45,000 bases of DNA from Deinococcus metallilatus (GCF_004758605.1 NZ_CP038512.1:947501-992500); one strand, 5' to 3'. Positions 1 through 24,595 are shown, counted from the stretch's first letter. The notes: a model not told the origin generated them from the sequence alone. A program made the numbers and translations.

Positions 1-1
1 C

Positions 2-922
2 GCGCGGGACATCGCCGTGGCCGCCAGCGCCCAGGCCCAGGCTCAGCGCCTCGCCGCGCAGCGCGACCGCGACCGCCTCGCCGCCGAGCGCACCCGCCTG
101 CTCGCGGACCGTGACCGCCTGCGGGGCGAGCGCGACGCGGCCACCCAGGTGCGGGACGCCGCCACCCGTGACCGGGACGCCGCCCTGCACGAGCGCGACC
201 GCGTGCAGGCGGACCTCGCCGCGCTGCGGACCCAGCAGACCGACCTGCGCGCCGCGAACGAGGCGCTGGCCCGCGACCTCGCCAGCACCCGCGCCAGCCT
301 GGGCAAGTTGCAGGACGAATATTCCAGCGCCCGCGACGAACTCAGCGCCAGCCGCAACACCGACCTCGCCTTTCCCAAGAATGACCTGGTGTACGCGGGG
401 GTGGTGCCCAGCGTCCGCAACCTCGACGGCTTCCTGCAAGATGCGTCGGCGGCCGCCAGCAGCCGGGGCGCGAAGGGCGACCCCGCCGCGCGCCTGAGCG
501 CCCCCGCCCGCGCCGTCCTCGAAACCAAGCTGCGCGGTCTGAACGCCAGCACCTTCGTGCAGTGCCGCGCCGCGAGCAACACCGCCGTCGGCTTTCCGGT
601 GGACCTCACCTGCGACGCCCGGCCCAACAGCGTCCTCTACCGGGGCGGCCAGCCGATCCGCCGCGCCACCGTCACGCTGGGCGGCGACACCCGCGCCCTC
701 CAGGCCCAGATCCAGAATCTGGTGCAGGACGCCGTGGTGGACCTCACCACCAGCGGCGTGCCCAGCGAGTACATCACGAATCAGGGCCTCGACGTGAACG
801 AGTTCGTGGACCTGCTGACCCGGCTGAGCAGCCGCAGCGGCTCCAGCGCCACCGTCGCCATCGCTGCTCGCGACGACGTGCGCCCGGGGGGGCGGGTGGA
901 CCTCTACCCGGTGCTGCCCTGA
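2..922 (+). CDS. DUF3084 domain-containing coiled-coil protein (5' end outside window)
   Basis: The frame is open from the left edge, so the true start lies outside; GTG at 17 is only the first start codon inside the window. The first ~115 visible residues are an Arg/Asp/Ala heptad-like coiled coil, followed by a globular region ([10 protein letters not shown]... to the C-terminal RVDLYPVLP) of the type found in DUF3084 proteins of Deinococcus and cyanobacteria. Family members usually carry N-terminal membrane helices before the coiled coil; that part is not visible here. The biochemical role is unknown; an envelope-associated structural role is inference. No gene upstream can be judged. Family call is from memory of the pattern, moderately sure. 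Confidence 0.75.
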   Translation, partial: ARDIAVAASAQAQAQRLAAQRDRDRLAAERTRLLADRDRLRGERDAATQVRDAATRDRDAALHERDRVQADLAALRTQQTDLRAANEALARDLASTRASLGKLQDEYSSARDELSASRNTDLAFPKNDLVYAGVVPSVRNLDGFLQDASAAASSRGAKGDPAARLSAPARAVLETKLRGLNASTFVQCRAASNTAVGFPVDLTCDARPNSVLYRGGQPIRRATVTLGGDTRALQAQIQNLVQDAVVDLTTSGVPSEYITNQGLDVNEFVDLLTRLSSRSGSSATVAIAARDDVRPGGRVDLYPVLP

Positions 923-962
923 GTTCCGGGCGGGCCATCAGACGCGCGGAAGGTGGCCCCGC

Positions 963-968
963 TATCCT
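963..968 (+). promoter_or_regulatory. -10 box TATCCT of a probable leaderless promoter
   Basis: TATCCT lies 6 bases before the ATG at 975, fitting the TANNNT leaderless arrangement known from Deinococcus. No good -35 is visible. Confidence 0.5.
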
Positions 969-974
969 TCCCCT

Positions 975-2174
975 ATGCGCCGCCTGCTTCTCCCCCTGTC
1001 CCTGCTGCTGGGCACCCTCGCCCAGGCCGAACCGGTCCGCATCGAGTTCTGGCACGCGATGGACGGCGTGCAGGGGACCGTGGCCGGGTACGCCCAGGCC
1101 TTCAACCGTTCGCAGTCGCAGTATGAGGTGGTGCCCCGGTCACTGGGAAACTACCGGGACCTGCTGCCGCAACTTCAGGCCGCGCTGAAGGCCGGGAATG
1201 CCCCGGCCCTCGTGCAGGTGGAGTTCACCCAGTTTCCCCGGCTGGTCGCGGACGGGCAGCTCACGGACCTCTCCCGCCTCACGGACGCCCTCCCAGCGGA
1301 CCTGCCACGCGACCTGTACGCCCCGGTCTGGCGCGCGGGCGAGGTTGGGGGCAAGCGCTACGGCCTCCCCTGGAACGTCAGCGTGCCGGTCCTGCTGTAC
1401 AACGCGGGGGCGCTGCGCCGGGCGGGGGCCAGCGTGCCGCAGACCTGGGCGGAGCTGGAAGCCGTGAGCCGCAGCCTGGCAGTGAACGGCAGGCGTCCGC
1501 TGGTCGCCGCCGCCGACGCCTGGACCTTCGAGGCGAACGTCACCTCGCGCGGGGGCAGCCTGGTCGTGAACGGGCGGCCCAACCTGAACGGCCCCGAGGC
1601 GGTGGAGGCGCTCACCCAGCTCGCCCGCATGAGCGCCGCCGGGCTCGCACAGCCGCGCCGCCTCTCGGAAGCCACCCGCGCGGCCTTCGACTTCGCGCGG
1701 GGCCAGAACCTGTTCGTGCCCGCCAGCGTCGCCAACTGGACCGACGCGCGCAAGCTCCCGTTCTTCCAACTGGGGATCGCGCCTTTCCCCTGCGAGAAGG
1801 CCGGAGCCTGCACCGTTCCGCTGGGCGGCGCAAATCTCGCCGTGCCGCGCGGCGCGACGCCCGCCCAGCAGGCCGGGGCAGTCGCCTTCTGGCAATTCCT
1901 GATGGACCCGGCCCGCCTGGCCGACTGGGTGAAGACCACCGCCTACGCCCCACCCCGGCGCAGCGTCACGCCCCTGCTGAATGACTGGTACGCCAAGAAC
2001 CCGCAACTGAAGGCCGCGCACGCGCAACTGGACCGCGCCGTCCCCCGCCCCACTGCGCCCGCTTATGGCGAGTGGACGGCGTACCTGGAAGACGCCATCG
2101 CGCAGGCCACCACCGGGAAGCTGAGCGCGAAGGCCGCACTGGACGAGGCGCAGCGCCGGGCCGAGGGACGGTAG
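975..2174 (+). CDS. ABC transporter extracellular solute-binding protein, UgpB-like (family 1)
   Basis: A 399-residue periplasmic binding protein. Residues 1-18 are a signal peptide (MRR, a leucine-rich core, cleavage after AQA). The mature start IEFWHAMDG, the NYRDLLPQL segment, the GNAPALVQV motif and the GLPWNVSVPVLLYN segment match the glycerol-3-phosphate binding protein UgpB and its relatives, so the ligand is probably a glycerophospho-compound or a sugar; the ligand itself cannot be read from sequence. ATG 975 is chosen because it gives the signal peptide and has a TANNNT box 6 bases upstream. It is convergent with the sugar importer operon that ends at 2239 and has no permease of its own beside it, so it may be an orphan binding protein or may feed that importer. 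Confidence 0.85.
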   Translation: MRRLLLPLSLLLGTLAQAEPVRIEFWHAMDGVQGTVAGYAQAFNRSQSQYEVVPRSLGNYRDLLPQLQAALKAGNAPALVQVEFTQFPRLVADGQLTDLSRLTDALPADLPRDLYAPVWRAGEVGGKRYGLPWNVSVPVLLYNAGALRRAGASVPQTWAELEAVSRSLAVNGRRPLVAAADAWTFEANVTSRGGSLVVNGRPNLNGPEAVEALTQLARMSAAGLAQPRRLSEATRAAFDFARGQNLFVPASVANWTDARKLPFFQLGIAPFPCEKAGACTVPLGGANLAVPRGATPAQQAGAVAFWQFLMDPARLADWVKTTAYAPPRRSVTPLLNDWYAKNPQLKAAHAQLDRAVPRPTAPAYGEWTAYLEDAIAQATTGKLSAKAALDEAQRRAEGR

Positions 2175-2189
2175 GGGAGAAGCTCAGAG

Positions 2190-2222
2190 AAAAAGGGCCT
2201 CCCCAACCGGAGCGGCCCCTTC
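2190..2222 (-). terminator. Intrinsic terminator of the sugar importer operon
   Basis: Read on the minus strand, GGGCC-CTCC pairs across a short loop with GGGAG-GCCC and is followed by TTTTT. It sits just after the MalG-like stop (2239) in the gap between convergent genes. Confidence 0.6.
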
Positions 2223-2238
2223 CCCTATCCGGTGGCGT

Positions 2239-3090
<852 letters not shown>

Positions 3091-3103
3091 GGAGCGCCCC
3101 TCC

Positions 3104-4051
<948 letters not shown>

Positions 4052-4076
4052 GCTTGGGAGCCTCCGGGGGAGAGAA

Positions 4077-4105
4077 CAAAAAGTGCCCCACGGGTGGGGG
4101 CACTC
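4077..4105 (-). terminator. Intercistronic stem-loop between binding-protein and permease genes
   Basis: On the minus strand AGTGCCCC pairs perfectly with GGGGCACT over a 7-base loop and is followed by TTTTT. As it lies inside the operon, it is probably a partial terminator or mRNA-stabilising hairpin that raises the binding protein above the permeases (inference). Confidence 0.75.
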
Positions 4106-4150
4106 AGGCACGGCGGGAACAGCGCCAGAAGAGCGTGGCAGACCCCGCGT

Positions 4151-5416
<1,266 letters not shown>

Positions 5417-5467
5417 GCATCCCCCTTGTTGGCCCCGGTGGGCCAGCACTCGCGTACTGCGGTCTTA

Positions 5468-5482
5468 CGGAAGCGTTTCCAC
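5468..5482. promoter_or_regulatory. LacI/MalR-type operator in the sugar operon leader
   Basis: The near-palindrome GGAAGCGTTTCC has the central CG and GGAA/TTCC arms of LacI-family operators. It lies ~20-30 bases after the predicted transcription start of the importer operon. The 12-mer CGGAAGCGTTTC recurs exactly at the GH13 amylase promoter (34311-34322). Confidence 0.65.
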
Positions 5483-5505
5483 CACAGGCTAAAAACGGTG
5501 AGTGC

Positions 5506-5534
5506 AGGCTACACCCGGCCTTCGGGACTGTCAA
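5506..5534 (-). promoter_or_regulatory. Sigma-70 promoter of the sugar importer operon
   Basis: On the minus strand a perfect -35 TTGACA (5534-5529) is followed after 17 bases by -10 TAGCCT (5511-5506). The predicted start is near 5499, leaving an ~80-base leader that contains the operator. Confidence 0.7.
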
Positions 5535-5695
5535 TCTGTTCACGTGGGCAGGCTTTTTCCGGAGACGGGCCGGGCAGAACCCGTCGCCCGGAATCCTGCC
5601 GCGCAACTTCCGTCAAGGCCTCGCCCTCTGGCACCCTCCGGGGACACCCGGCGCTCGGCCTTCCGCTGGGGGCCTTTTCTGCTGGAGTCCAGAAC

Positions 5696-7417
<1,722 letters not shown>

Positions 7418-7425
7418 AAGGGGGC

Positions 7426-7431
7426 AGTATA
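7426..7431 (-). promoter_or_regulatory. -10 box TATACT of the AlbA_2 regulator
   Basis: TATACT on the minus strand, 8 bases before the GTG at 7417; leaderless layout. Confidence 0.5.
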
Positions 7432-7933
7432 AGGGCAGCGGTCAGCGTTGAGCGGTGCGCCTGGGACTGACGCGCAGGGCAAACACAACGTCTGTTTTTG
7501 GGTAGGTGCACCCTGGTCAACCCCTCAATCAGTTTCGTTCAAGGGGAGCCAGGGACGCCACTTGCCCTCAAGGCAGGCCCGAGATCGGTCATCCATTGGC
7601 CCCTGACGCCAAGCCCGTTCACCCCCTCTCCTGCGGAGCTTTACAAGTCCCAACCTCCCCCCTCAAGGGGGAGGGGTTTTTTATCGCCCCACACGTCGTT
7701 TCTTCTCTATGGGGGACTGGCCTGCTTCACTCAGCCCCTTGCGGGGTCTTGCACAGCTCCGCAGGAGGGGGTGGCGGTCGGAGCTCTCCCTCGTGCCAGA
7801 CGAGAAAAACAGTTCTGCGCGCTCTGCCCGCCCGACCCGTAATGCACATCAAGCGTTTGAGGAGGAGGTTTTTTTGCCGTTCTACACGGTCTTCTCTCTA
7901 AATTGCGTCGGTCCTGGCGGTCAGCCCCAAAAC
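7432..7933. other. Gene-free region with intergenic repeats
   Basis: About 500 bases with no convincing gene. It holds a 140-bp element with inverted ends (7628-7767) and sequence shared with a second copy near 32.6-32.8 kb. The short open frames here are low-complexity and run through the repeats. Confidence 0.6.
7628..7767. repeat. 140-bp MITE-like element with 20-bp imperfect inverted ends
   Basis: CTCCTGCGGAGCTTTACAAG at 7628-7647 and the reverse complement of CTCCTGCGGAGCTGTGCAAG at 7748-7767 match at 18 of 20 positions. The interior carries a CCTCCCCC/GGGGGAGG hairpin followed by a T tract and the block ACACGTCGTTTCTTCT, both also present at 32.66-32.72 kb. No coding capacity; a non-autonomous element is inferred. 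Confidence 0.6.
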
Positions 7934-8370
<437 letters not shown>

Positions 8371-8374
<4 letters not shown>

Positions 8375-8738
8375 GGGCGGTTGACGAGCGCGTCCACGTT
8401 CAGCACCTGCATGTTCTTGAACCGCAGGGTCAGCTTCACGTGCTGTCCGGGCCGGAACTCCCCGCCGACGGCCACCCGGTAGGGCGTTTCCGCGCTCATC
8501 AGCAGGGTGCCGGACACTGGAATGGCCTGGACCGCCTCGCAGCGCGGCGCGCACTTCAGCAGGCGCGCGCGGCCCTGGGCGCTCCAGACCCCCGTCAACT
8601 CATCGTCCGCCCCGGCCACGATGCGGCCTTCCAGCACCGCCCCGCCGAACGAGGGGCGCAGGCCCACCTGGGCCGCTGGCACCCGCGTGGCGAGGGCCGC
8701 GCCCAGCAGCGTGAGGAGGACCGCTGGCCCCGCCCGCC

Positions 8739-8742
<4 letters not shown>
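8371..8742 (-). CDS. Small secreted protein resembling a degenerate PCu(A)C fold
   Basis: A 123-residue protein with a signal peptide (residues 1-23, ending PAAQ). The pattern after it ([57 protein letters not shown]) resembles the periplasmic copper chaperone PCu(A)C, but the His/Met copper ligands of that family are not in place; a CAPRC cysteine pair is present instead. Its ATG overlaps the truD stop by four bases (ATGA) and its stop overlaps the DUF3293 start, so the three are translationally coupled. The relation to PCu(A)C is inference; otherwise a secreted protein of unknown function. Confidence 0.65.
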
Positions 8743-9803
<1,061 letters not shown>

Positions 9804-9895
9804 GATGCCGCCCACCATACGCCAGGGCACGGAGGGAGGTGTGAGAGGGCAGAGGGGGCATACTCCCTGCTGACCACTCTCTGCTGACCGCTGAA

Positions 9896-10063
9896 AGCTT
9901 AGGACTTACGCGAAACGAGTTCCTCACTGGGAGAGGTAAACAGAGATTCCTTGTGCCGGGACGGCTGCGCCGTCCACCCCCCTCCCAGCCTCCCCCGCAA
10001 GGGGGGAGGAGTAAAAAGCCGCTCTACACGCTCTCGTCTTTTGAATCGCATAAGTCCTAAGCT
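9896..10063. repeat. 168-bp MITE-like element with 17-bp inverted ends
   Basis: GCTTAGGACTTACGCGA (9897-9913) and the reverse complement of 10046-10062 agree at 16 of 17 bases. The interior has a CCTCCCCC/GGGGGGAGG hairpin and TCTACACG, also seen in the intergenic repeats at 7.6 and 32.7 kb. It has no ORF; its right end abuts the stop codon of the membrane protein gene at 10065. It fits a non-autonomous transposon relic; the mobilising IS is not in the window. Confidence 0.65.
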
Positions 10064-10064
10064 C

Positions 10065-10844
<780 letters not shown>

Positions 10845-10846
10845 CT

Positions 10847-11413
10847 TCAGCCCACCCCGCCCGCCTGCCCCGGTTGCGCTGTCCCCGGCTGGCCGTGCCG
10901 CGCCACCTCGAAGGCGAGGTGCCCCAGCTCGTCCCGCAGAAGGCCCTCCCAGGCAGTCCGCACGGCGTTCAGGCTACCGGGCAGGGCGAACAGCAGCGTG
11001 TGGCCCGCCAGCCCTCCCACCGCGCGTGACAGCATCGCCGCGCCGCCCACCTCGCGGTAACTCAGCATCCGGAACAGTTCCCCGAAGCCCGGCATCGGCT
11101 TGGTCAGGAGCGACTCCACCACCGGAATCGTCACGTCCCGCCCGGTGATGCCGGTGCCGCCGCTGGAAATCACCACCACCGCGTCCCGCATAAAGTCGGT
11201 CAGGGTGCTGCGGATGATCAGCGCGTCGTCCTTCACCACGCGGTAGCCCACGACCTCGTGGCCCCCGGCCCGCAGCTCGGCCAGCAGGTACTGGCCACTG
11301 GTGTCCGTTTCCTCGCTGCGGGTATCGCTGACGGTCAGGACCGCGGCGCGGACGGACCGGGGCGCGGCGGCGTGGTGCGCGGTGGTGGCAGGGGAGGGGG
11401 AGAGGTCCGTCAT
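10847..11413 (-). CDS. moaB: Molybdenum cofactor biosynthesis protein MoaB/Mog family
   Basis: A 188-residue MPT-binding protein (MoaB/MogA fold), thought to adenylylate molybdopterin before Mo insertion. Motifs seen: [21 protein letters not shown], the [16 protein letters not shown] loop that binds the pterin, [26 protein letters not shown] and [18 protein letters not shown] 11413 is chosen because TATCGT lies 7 bases upstream; the frame stays open further upstream, but that stretch is the antisense of the PEGA gene. No other Mo-cofactor gene is in the window. Confidence 0.9.
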   Translation of the reverse strand: MTDLSPSPATTAHHAAAPRSVRAAVLTVSDTRSEETDTSGQYLLAELRAGGHEVVGYRVVKDDALIIRSTLTDFMRDAVVVISSGGTGITGRDVTIPVVESLLTKPMPGFGELFRMLSYREVGGAAMLSRAVGGLAGHTLLFALPGSLNAVRTAWEGLLRDELGHLAFEVARHGQPGTAQPGQAGGVG

Positions 11414-11420
11414 GTCCGGC

Positions 11421-11426
11421 ACGATA
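11421..11426 (-). promoter_or_regulatory. -10 box TATCGT of moaB
   Basis: TATCGT on the minus strand, 7 bases before the moaB ATG; leaderless layout. Confidence 0.5.
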
Positions 11427-11515
11427 CGCCGGGGGAGGCGGGACGGGGCGTGTACGGCGTCACGGTGGGGGCTACGCGCCGGGGGCGTTCTGTGCGGGAG
11501 TTCACCGTTCGCCCC

Positions 11516-11521
11516 TATACT
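11516..11521 (+). promoter_or_regulatory. -10 box TATACT of the PEGA pseudokinase gene
   Basis: TATACT, 6 bases before GTG 11528. It decides the start: upstream in-frame codons belong to the moaB antisense. Confidence 0.55.
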
Positions 11522-11527
11522 TGCCCT

Positions 11528-12820
<1,293 letters not shown>

Positions 12821-12830
12821 GGTGGCGGCG

Positions 12831-12897
12831 CAGCCGTCTAACGGTCTAGAGGTCCGAGGGATACTCGTTCATCACGCCCTAGACGGTTTGACGGCTG
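12831..12897. promoter_or_regulatory. Long inverted repeat upstream of guaA
   Basis: CAGCCGTCTAACGGTCTAG (12831-12849) pairs with 12879-12897 at 17 of 19 positions over a 29-base loop. There is no T tract, so it is not a clear intrinsic terminator. It could be a factor-binding site, a transcript 3' hairpin for the PEGA gene, or a mobile-element remnant. Confidence 0.45.
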
Positions 12898-12936
12898 GAC
12901 GGGCGCGCCAGCGCCCCATGTGAGACAATCCCCTCC

Positions 12937-14454
<1,518 letters not shown>

Positions 14455-14503
14455 ATCACGGATCAAGGGGCCGGGGAGCGTGATCTTCCTGGCCCTCTCG
14501 CTT

Positions 14504-14797
14504 TCAGGGAAGCGAAGGCACGAAATGCTCGACCGTCGGGAACGGGTCGTAGAAATGGTGCAGCAGCGCCCGCCACTCCTGATATTCCGGGCTGCCGCGA
14601 AAGCCGACCGTGTGCGCTTCCAGCGTCTCCCACCAGACCAGCAGGGCGTACCGGTGGTCGTCCTCCAGGCACTTTTGCAATTCGTGGCGGATGTAGCCGG
14701 GCATCCCGGAAATGATGCGTTGCGCCTGGGCAAAGGCAGCCTCGAAGGCGGCGGTCTGCCCCGCGCGGATGTTGAGCATGGCGATTTCTAAAACCAC
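14504..14797 (-). CDS. Antibiotic biosynthesis monooxygenase (ABM) family protein
   Basis: A 97-residue ferredoxin-fold protein: VVLEIAMLNIRAGQTAAFEAAF, then MPGYIRHELQKCLEDDHRYALLVWWETLEAH and a C-terminal WRALLHHFYDPFPTVEHF. Such proteins form dimeric alpha-beta barrels used as quinol or haem-type monooxygenases or with unknown roles. GTG 14797 is chosen because GGAGGG lies four bases before it and the first strand needs these residues; ATG 14779 would cut that strand. Before the IS inserted, it lay close downstream of another ferredoxin-fold gene (DUF1330) in the same direction. Confidence 0.8.
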   Translation of the reverse strand: MVLEIAMLNIRAGQTAAFEAAFAQAQRIISGMPGYIRHELQKCLEDDHRYALLVWWETLEAHTVGFRGSPEYQEWRALLHHFYDPFPTVEHFVPSLP

Positions 14798-14899
14798 TGG
14801 CCCTCCAGGAAGGAAGGGGGCCGAGCCGTCCACTCCGCCTCCCCGCTTTGTTTACCCCGTCGCCTGGCCCACCGGCTAACTCCGGGAAGATGCGTCTAG

Positions 14900-15782
<883 letters not shown>

Positions 15783-15811
<29 letters not shown>

Positions 15812-16094
15812 CTAGGCCGTGAGCCAGGATGAGCTGGCCTGCCGCCCTCTGCTGTCGCAAGGGGCGAAGGCGCGTGTACCCCTCGGACTCGTACCAGGCG
15901 CGGGCCTGCTCGGCCGAGGGAAAGGCGATCACCACCACCCGGCCGGGCGCCGCGCCCTCCAGCGCTTCGGGCTGGCCCCCCCGCACGAGAAACTGGCCGC
16001 CGTAAGGTTCGAGGGTGGCGGGCACCTGCCCCGAATAGGTGGAGTAGCCCTCGGGGTCGTGGACATCCAGCAGGCCGATCACATAGGCGCTCAT
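15783..16094 (-). CDS. DUF1330 family protein, C-terminus replaced by IS insertion
   Basis: A 103-residue ferredoxin-fold protein ([40 protein letters not shown]... [18 protein letters not shown]), family role unknown. ATG 16094 follows AGGAGG by four bases. The last nine residues (GSVWLNLAG) are encoded by the IS end. Removing the IS and one CTAG restores ...LILAHGL followed by DASSRS and TAG, so the original protein was three residues shorter. The conserved core is intact, so function may survive. The new stop TAG lies four bases before the transposase ATG, so transposase translation could be coupled to this gene. Confidence 0.85.
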
Positions 16095-16202
16095 GCTTCC
16101 TCCTGAACTCCCCGAGCGGGAGCCAACGCTCGTTCCCGCCGGAATGTCGGCTCCAAGAGCAAGAAGGCGGAGTTTCCCCCACCCTCTCTGCGGTTCACCC
16201 GA

Positions 16203-17753
<1,551 letters not shown>

Positions 17754-17789
17754 GGGGAGTCTCCTGAAGGGTGAGAGGGCGGGGAATCA

Positions 17790-17822
17790 AAGAAAACCCC
17801 GGAGGGGGTTCCTCCGGGGGTA
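17790..17822 (-). terminator. leuA attenuator (intrinsic terminator in leader)
   Basis: On the minus strand CCCCGGAGG and CCTCCGGGG form a 9-bp stem over a short loop, followed by TTTTCTTT. It lies between the Leu-rich leader peptide and the leuA SD, the position of a transcription attenuator. Confidence 0.8.
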
Positions 17823-17839
17823 AGGCGGGTCTTCGCCGT

Positions 17840-17887
17840 TCACTCCACCGGAGGAAGGCTAAGAAGAAGGCCGCCGAACGCTGTCAT
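17840..17887 (-). CDS. leuL: leuA leader peptide
   Basis: The 15-residue peptide MTAFGGLLLSLPPVE carries four Leu codons in five positions, all CTT, in a genome segment whose genes mostly use CTG and CTC. ATG 17887 follows a TACCAT -10 box by 7 bases, so the transcript would begin at this start codon. The terminator follows 17 bases after the stop. Ribosome stalling at the CTT cluster when charged leucyl-tRNA is scarce would be expected to prevent terminator formation (standard leu attenuation model; the competing antiterminator pairing was not resolved). A start at 17896 in the same frame is possible. Confidence 0.75.
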   Translation of the reverse strand: MTAFGGLLLSLPPVE

Positions 17888-17894
17888 GGGGTGC

Positions 17895-17900
17895 ATGGTA
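17895..17900 (-). promoter_or_regulatory. -10 box TACCAT of the leuA leader transcript
   Basis: TACCAT, 7 bases before the leader-peptide ATG at 17887. Confidence 0.5.
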
Positions 17901-17941
17901 ACGGGAGGGGAGAGCGGGGGGGAGGGAGTCGTCTACACGGG

Positions 17942-18409
17942 TTACAGCAACCCGGCCTGCCGCAGTTCGTCCCTGAGCGCGGGCAGCCGGGGCTGGCGTT
18001 CCACCACGGCGCAGATTTCCCAGTCCGTGGCCTGTTTGCCGATCAAGGCCGGGAGCCTTGCCAGCACCTGCGCAGCCTCGTGGTAGCTGCCCCGTGTCCG
18101 CCTGTCGATGTGCCGCTGCGCTGCGCGCAAGATCAGCGGGACGGCCCGCGCGGGGTCGAGTTGTTCGGAGAGGGCGAGCAGTTGCCGGTTCGGGATATTC
18201 CTCTCCCGCTCGCCCACCAGCCGCAGCGCCTCTTCCGTCAGCCCCTCGCGCAGCAGCAGGTCCAGCAGGAGGTCTGTTTCGTCGGGCCGCTTCCAGAGCC
18301 GCTTCACGATCTCCGCGCGCTCGCCCGGCCAGTCAGGGCTGACCTCCTTCAGCGCGAGGAGCCATTCGCGGCTAGGGGACCGCAAGGCGGCGCGGGCCAG
18401 GGCGTGGGC
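17942..18409 (-). pseudogene. C-terminal fragment of a helical-repeat protein (SWIM zinc-finger-protein-like)
   Basis: The frame codes for amphipathic helices (REWLLALKEVSPDWPGERAEIVKRLWKR, DLLLDLLLREGLTEEALRLV, SYHEAAQVLARLPALIG, DWEICAVVERQPRLPALRDELRQAGLL) like the C-terminal part of SWIM zinc-finger proteins. The coding pattern begins directly after a TAA at 18410-18412 with no ATG or GTG, only a TTG at 18385, and the N-terminal part, including the zinc finger, is absent. I read it as a 5'-truncated remnant. A free-standing small gene started at TTG is the alternative. Confidence 0.55.
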
Positions 18410-18495
18410 TTAAGAGGGGAGGAGCAAAACCGCCCTCTTTTGCTCAAAGCTCTTCTCTCAGAGTTGACCCCTGACGGCTAAAAGCTGGCCGCTCC

Positions 18496-19506
<1,011 letters not shown>

Positions 19507-19578
19507 TGGGGGATTCTCCTACAGAAAGTGAGGTGGGGGGGAATGTGAGCTAGGGGAGGAGGTCTTCTCTTTCGGGAG

Positions 19579-19584
19579 TAGAGT
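19579..19584 (+). promoter_or_regulatory. -10 box TAGAGT of the small cysteine-cluster gene
   Basis: TAGAGT, 7 bases before GTG 19592. It supports this small gene as real. Confidence 0.5.
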
Positions 19585-19591
19585 CCTGGAT

Positions 19592-19840
19592 GTGAATCAT
19601 GCTGACGCATCGGCAGTCAGGCTGCGTGTCATTCTGGAAGTAGACGAGCCGTCACAGCGCCGTGCTTTTGTGACCTGGGCAGAGAGCAGTGGGGTGGACG
19701 TTGCAGCGTTGGAGAACGAAGGCTGTGGATGTTGCGTTGACATCTACACGTTCTCTTCCGCACCTGCCTCCGCGCTCGCACTGGAGGACCAACTCAGAGC
19801 GGTGGGTGCCGGAGTCGAATACCTCACCGACCGGGCTTGA
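19592..19840 (+). CDS. Small protein with a CGCC cysteine cluster, function unknown
   Basis: An 82-residue soluble protein that I do not recognise. It reads as beta-alpha-beta: VRLRVILEVDEPSQRRAFVTWAESSGVDV, then NEGCGCCVDIYTFSS with three Cys in four positions, then ALALEDQLRAVGAGVEYL. The C-x-C-C motif could bind a metal or be redox active (inference). GTG 19592 is set by the TANNNT box. It lies between ilvC and ilvN on the opposite strand and ends only six bases from the ilvN stop, with no visible link to amino-acid synthesis. Confidence 0.65.
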   Translation: MNHADASAVRLRVILEVDEPSQRRAFVTWAESSGVDVAALENEGCGCCVDIYTFSSAPASALALEDQLRAVGAGVEYLTDRA

Positions 19841-19846
19841 CGCTCT

Positions 19847-22161
<2,315 letters not shown>

Positions 22162-22321
22162 GCGTTCCTCCTGTCGGCCAGATGCTCCAAACGGCGCGCG
22201 CCACGCTTACCCGAAGGCGGCGCGGCGCACCCTGCGGCCCGTGGGGTCATCCCCCGACAGGCGGCTTTCCAGTGTTGTTGTCCCCGGCTTCCCATGCTGA
22301 ACCTCTCCTTCTCCCGCACTG

Positions 22322-22351
22322 AAAAACCCCCGCCCGGGTGGTGGGCGGGGG
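22322..22351 (-). terminator. ilvBN attenuator (intrinsic terminator in leader)
   Basis: On the minus strand CCCCCGCCC pairs with GGGCGGGGG (9 bp) and TTTTT follows. It lies 18 bases after the leader-peptide stop and upstream of ilvB. Confidence 0.85.
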
Positions 22352-22369
22352 TGTGGCACGCGCTCGCGC

Positions 22370-22432
22370 TTAGCCGCCAGAACCCCCGGTGCTAAGAATT
22401 ACGATCACGAGAATCGCGTGCGGCGCGTTCAT
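22370..22432 (-). CDS. ilvL: ilvBN leader peptide
   Basis: A 20-residue peptide, MNAPHAILVIVILSTGGSGG, with seven consecutive Ile/Leu/Val codons (ATT CTC GTG ATC GTA ATT CTT), including the AT-rich ATT, GTA and CTT that neighbouring genes rarely use. ATG 22432 lies 6 bases after a TAGGGT -10 box, so the mRNA would begin with this ORF. With the terminator just downstream, this is the classic multivalent ilv attenuator layout (known in enteric bacteria; the antiterminator structure here was not resolved). Confidence 0.8.
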   Translation of the reverse strand: MNAPHAILVIVILSTGGSGG

Positions 22433-22438
22433 GGCCTC

Positions 22439-22444
22439 ACCCTA
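22439..22444 (-). promoter_or_regulatory. -10 box TAGGGT of the ilvBN transcript
   Basis: TAGGGT, 6 bases before the leader-peptide ATG. Confidence 0.5.
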
Positions 22445-22537
22445 AACGCTGGGGAGAGGCCCGGAGGAGAGGGCGTCTAGACGCCCCGGCGGTACGGGCG
22501 GGGGAACAAACGGACGTTTGGAAGTCGCCCGCGTAAA

Positions 22538-22634
22538 AGACCCCTCACCCCCTCGCTGCGCGAGGTCCCTCTCCTGGGAAAGAGGGGGCATAAAAAAGCC
22601 CTCTCCCGGGGGAGAGGGTTGGGTGAGGGGTCTC
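22538..22634. repeat. Palindromic intergenic element after the helicase gene
   Basis: GACCCCTCACCC near the left side is repeated inverted as GGGTGAGGGGTC at the right side, enclosing CTC/GAG-rich hairpins including the helicase terminator. It contains no gene and resembles a REP-type intergenic palindrome. Confidence 0.5.
22592..22618 (-). terminator. Intrinsic terminator of the DEAD-box helicase gene
   Basis: On the minus strand CCCTCTCCC and GGGAGAGGG form a perfect 9-bp stem, followed by CTTTTTT. Confidence 0.85.
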
Positions 22635-24452
<1,818 letters not shown>

Positions 24453-24595
24453 CACGACCCCGTTGACCAGCAAATGCTTGACCTGAAAGTGGGGGCACTT
24501 TCCAGCCGCCGGGAACATCCCGGGCAGCGCACGAAGGAAAAGTGTACACCACAGGCGGGAAAAAGGCAAGGGGGACAACGTTTTTCGCGTCGCCC

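Noticed and set aside
7498..7901. Short overlapping + strand open frames in the 7.5-7.9 kb gap
   Set aside because: They run through inverted repeats and a terminator-like hairpin and give no domain-like protein.
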